The position numbers and the translations under genes are program-made. Under the pieces are notes generated by a model. It made no database searches and was not told the origin of the DNA. It saw only the letters and a program-made list of their open reading frames with translations. Below are positions 6,493 through 8,048 of a stretch of 8,048 nt of DNA, piece after piece (the stretch's first letter is position 1; each line of letters starts with the position of its first letter). This stretch comes from Deltaproteobacteria bacterium. Its GTDB lineage: Bacteria > Desulfobacterota > Desulfovibrionia > Desulfovibrionales > Desulfovibrionaceae. The DNA lies in NCBI GenBank assembly GCA_031253875.1, contig JAIRVN010000237.1, forward strand, positions 1 through 8,048. The letters run 5' to 3'.

Positions 6493-6506
6493 GGCCGGTT
6501 CCGGCC
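6493..6506. repeat. Perfect inverted repeat in the tyrS leader
   Basis: GGCCGGTTCCGGCC is its own reverse complement apart from the central TT. In RNA it can form a 5-bp GC stem with a 4-base loop. It sits 37-50 bases upstream of the tyrS start codon, inside the probable untranslated leader. A leader hairpin affecting tyrS expression is possible. I see no T-box hallmarks around it. Confidence 0.35.
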
Positions 6507-6633
6507 ATGCATTGCGGAAGTAGTCATACGCCAGACGCGGCTTGGTGGCAAGCTCTGTGCCTGCTGCGCCGCCTTGTTCGTCATGCTTTAGGCCAGATGG
6601 CGCGTGACCGTCCAACATGGCTGAAAGTATGAC

Positions 6634-6662
6634 TTGTCGTAACAGAACCGCTGCTATATACT
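6634..6662 (+). promoter_or_regulatory. Sigma70-type promoter for the symporter gene
   Basis: TTGTCG (6634-6639) and TATACT (6657-6662) are separated by exactly 17 bases and differ from consensus at two positions and one position. Initiation would fall near 6669, giving a leader of about 28 bases with the ribosome site AAGG (6685-6688) 8 bases before the ATG. This is the best promoter in the window. Confidence 0.55.
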
Positions 6663-6670
6663 TGTAGTAT
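6658..6670. promoter_or_regulatory. Small inverted repeat over the symporter -10 and start site
   Basis: ATACT-TGT-AGTAT is a perfect 5+5 inverted repeat with a 3-base centre. It overlaps the 3' part of the -10 and the predicted transcription start, the usual place for a repressor operator. At 13 bases in AT-rich DNA it could be chance. Confidence 0.25.
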
Positions 6671-6696
6671 TCTTGGATAGAAAAAAGGCGTCTCCA

Positions 6697-8048
6697 ATGA
6701 TCACAAAAGTGCTGTTGCTTGCCGTTTTTGCGGTCGTCACGGTAATTGTCGGCTTTTGCTTCCGCGCGCGGGCTGCCGATGTCAACGGATTTGTGCTGGC
6801 GGGCCGTTCCGTCGGTCCCTGGTTAAGTGCCTTTGCGTACGGAACGACGTATTTTTCAGCAGTTGTTTTTGTGGGCTATGCCGGGCAGTTCGGCTGGCTG
6901 TTCGGCACGGCGGCGATATGGATAGGCTTGGGCAATGCTTTTATTGGCTCGCTGATGGCATGGGTCATCTTGGGCCGTCGCACGCGCCTCATGACGAAGC
7001 ACCTGCACAGTGCGACCATGCCGGAATTCTTCGGCAGCCGCTACAACTCAAATGCGCTCAAGGTCGCAGCATCGATTATTATTTTCGTCTTTCTCATCCC
7101 CTACACAGCCTCACTGTATAACGGGCTTTCACGGCTTTTCGCCATGGCGTTCAATATCGACTTCACAATATGTATCGTGTTGACGGCCGTCTTGACGGGT
7201 ATCTATGTCATCGCCGGAGGATATTTTGCGACGGCGGTCAACGATGTCATCCAGGGCATTATCATGCTCGGCGGAATCGTTGCGGTGATCGCCGCAATTT
7301 TGATGGACAACGGCGGTTTTATCGCAGCTCTCGACACGCTTGCCCGCGTGGAGGATGCGGCCATATCTTCCACGCCCGGGATATTTGCGTCTTTTTTTGG
7401 ACCGAATCCCTTGAACCTTTTGAGCGTCGTCATACTCACCTCGCTCGGAACCTGGGGGCTTCCGCAGATGGTGCAAAAGTTCTATTCGATTAGCTCCGAA
7501 AAAGCTGTCTTTCAAGGCACCGTCATATCTACAGTTTTCGCGCTCGTTGTGGCGGGAGGATGCTATTTTCTGGGCGCTTTCGGGCGGCTGTATTCGAATG
7601 CGATCAATATACAAACAGACGGTTACGATGCCATCATTCCAGCGATGCTTTCGGGGCTTTCCCCGCTGCTGATAGGCATTACCGTCATTTTAGTGCTTTC
7701 AGCGTCGATGTCCACTCTGTCGGCGCTGGTCATGACTTCGTCTTCGACGTTGACGCTGGATTGTTTGAAGGGACACATCATCAAAGATATGGATGAAAAA
7801 CTGCAGCTTCGCACAATAAGAGGACTTATCGCGCTGTTTATCTTCATATCGTCCGTCATTGCCATCATTCAGTACAAGGGCAGTATCAGCTTCATCGCGC
7901 AACTCATGGGCATCTCATGGGGCGCTCTTGCGGGGTCATTTCTGGCGCCGTTATTTTACGGGCTGTATTGGAAGCGTACAAGCAACGCGGCCGTATGGTG
8001 CTGTTTCGTGTTCAGCACCCTGTTCATGGTCGCGAACATGTTCTGCAA
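6697..8048 (+). CDS. Sodium:solute symporter (SSS family), 3' end beyond the window
   Basis: From ATG 6697 the frame is open for 450 codons to the edge with no stop; family members are usually near 500 residues, so little is missing. The protein is almost entirely hydrophobic helices (more than ten). It shows the family's early [11 protein letters not shown] (residues 32-42) followed by [15 protein letters not shown]. The [11 protein letters not shown] segment around residues 335-345 holds S339-T340, the position of the sodium-binding Ser/Thr in PutP-type carriers. It should import a small organic solute with Na+ across the inner membrane. Substrate (amino acid, carboxylate or other) cannot be decided. 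Codon use is more AT-rich than its neighbours, with at least 11 ATA isoleucines and an AGA, against two ATA in the aminotransferase gene, which hints at a different origin. It diverges from tyrS. Confidence 0.88.
   Translation, partial: MITKVLLLAVFAVVTVIVGFCFRARAADVNGFVLAGRSVGPWLSAFAYGTTYFSAVVFVGYAGQFGWLFGTAAIWIGLGNAFIGSLMAWVILGRRTRLMTKHLHSATMPEFFGSRYNSNALKVAASIIIFVFLIPYTASLYNGLSRLFAMAFNIDFTICIVLTAVLTGIYVIAGGYFATAVNDVIQGIIMLGGIVAVIAAILMDNGGFIAALDTLARVEDAAISSTPGIFASFFGPNPLNLLSVVILTSLGTWGLPQMVQKFYSISSEKAVFQGTVISTVFALVVAGGCYFLGAFGRLYSNAINIQTDGYDAIIPAMLSGLSPLLIGITVILVLSASMSTLSALVMTSSSTLTLDCLKGHIIKDMDEKLQLRTIRGLIALFIFISSVIAIIQYKGSISFIAQLMGISWGALAGSFLAPLFYGLYWKRTSNAAVWCCFVFSTLFMVANMFC

Noticed and set aside
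7129..7614. Minus-strand open frame of 161 codons
   Set aside because: It is antisense to the symporter. The charged translation is the complement of membrane-helix codons.
1..8048. Search for tRNA, rRNA, CRISPR, insertion sequence, attachment site or defence genes
   Set aside because: No cloverleaf, repeat-spacer pattern, transposase motif or long direct repeat was found by eye, and all long open regions are explained by the listed genes.

Overview
The window looks like an ordinary chromosomal stretch of a Desulfovibrio-like anaerobe (Desulfovibrionaceae). That placement is inferred from the gene set, the moderately GC-rich coding sequence and the protein flavour, and was not confirmed by any search. 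I see no mobile element, CRISPR array, rRNA or tRNA.

Layout. Bases 1-169 (minus) hold the start of a lipoprotein gene that runs off the left edge. After a 270-base AT-rich gap comes a plus-strand alanine--glyoxylate-type aminotransferase (440-1549), a strong hairpin (1576-1604) and a small unrecognised protein (1751-2035). A minus-strand block then runs leftward from about 6456 to 2032: tyrS (type 2 tyrosyl-tRNA synthetase), a two-domain 6-phosphofructo-2-kinase/fructose-2,6-bisphosphatase-like protein, a VKOR-thioredoxin fusion membrane protein, a Trm112/YcaR-type zinc-ribbon protein, and a Maf nucleotide pyrophosphatase. The small protein and maf converge and overlap by four bases (TTAA). 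On the right, a plus-strand sodium:solute symporter starts at 6697 and leaves the window unfinished. It diverges from tyrS and has its own sigma70-like promoter.

How the genes fit together. tyrS and the PFK-2/FBPase-2 gene are 48 bases apart and probably co-transcribed. A short hairpin followed by a U-rich run overlaps the stop codon of the kinase/phosphatase gene. It probably separates that pair from a second unit, VKOR-Trx, Trm112-like and maf, in which the last two genes are 3 bases apart. The roles are mostly housekeeping (tRNA charging, nucleotide-pool cleaning, tRNA/translation-factor methylation, envelope disulfide formation) with one possible metabolic regulator.

Most worth a second look are the eukaryote-like fructose-2,6-bisphosphate enzyme in a bacterium, and the VKOR-Trx fusion with an extra cysteine pair in its tail. 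Lesser points are the conserved-looking small protein overlapping maf, and the symporter with a different codon flavour and an inverted repeat at its transcription start. I do not see a multi-gene system that I would call new.
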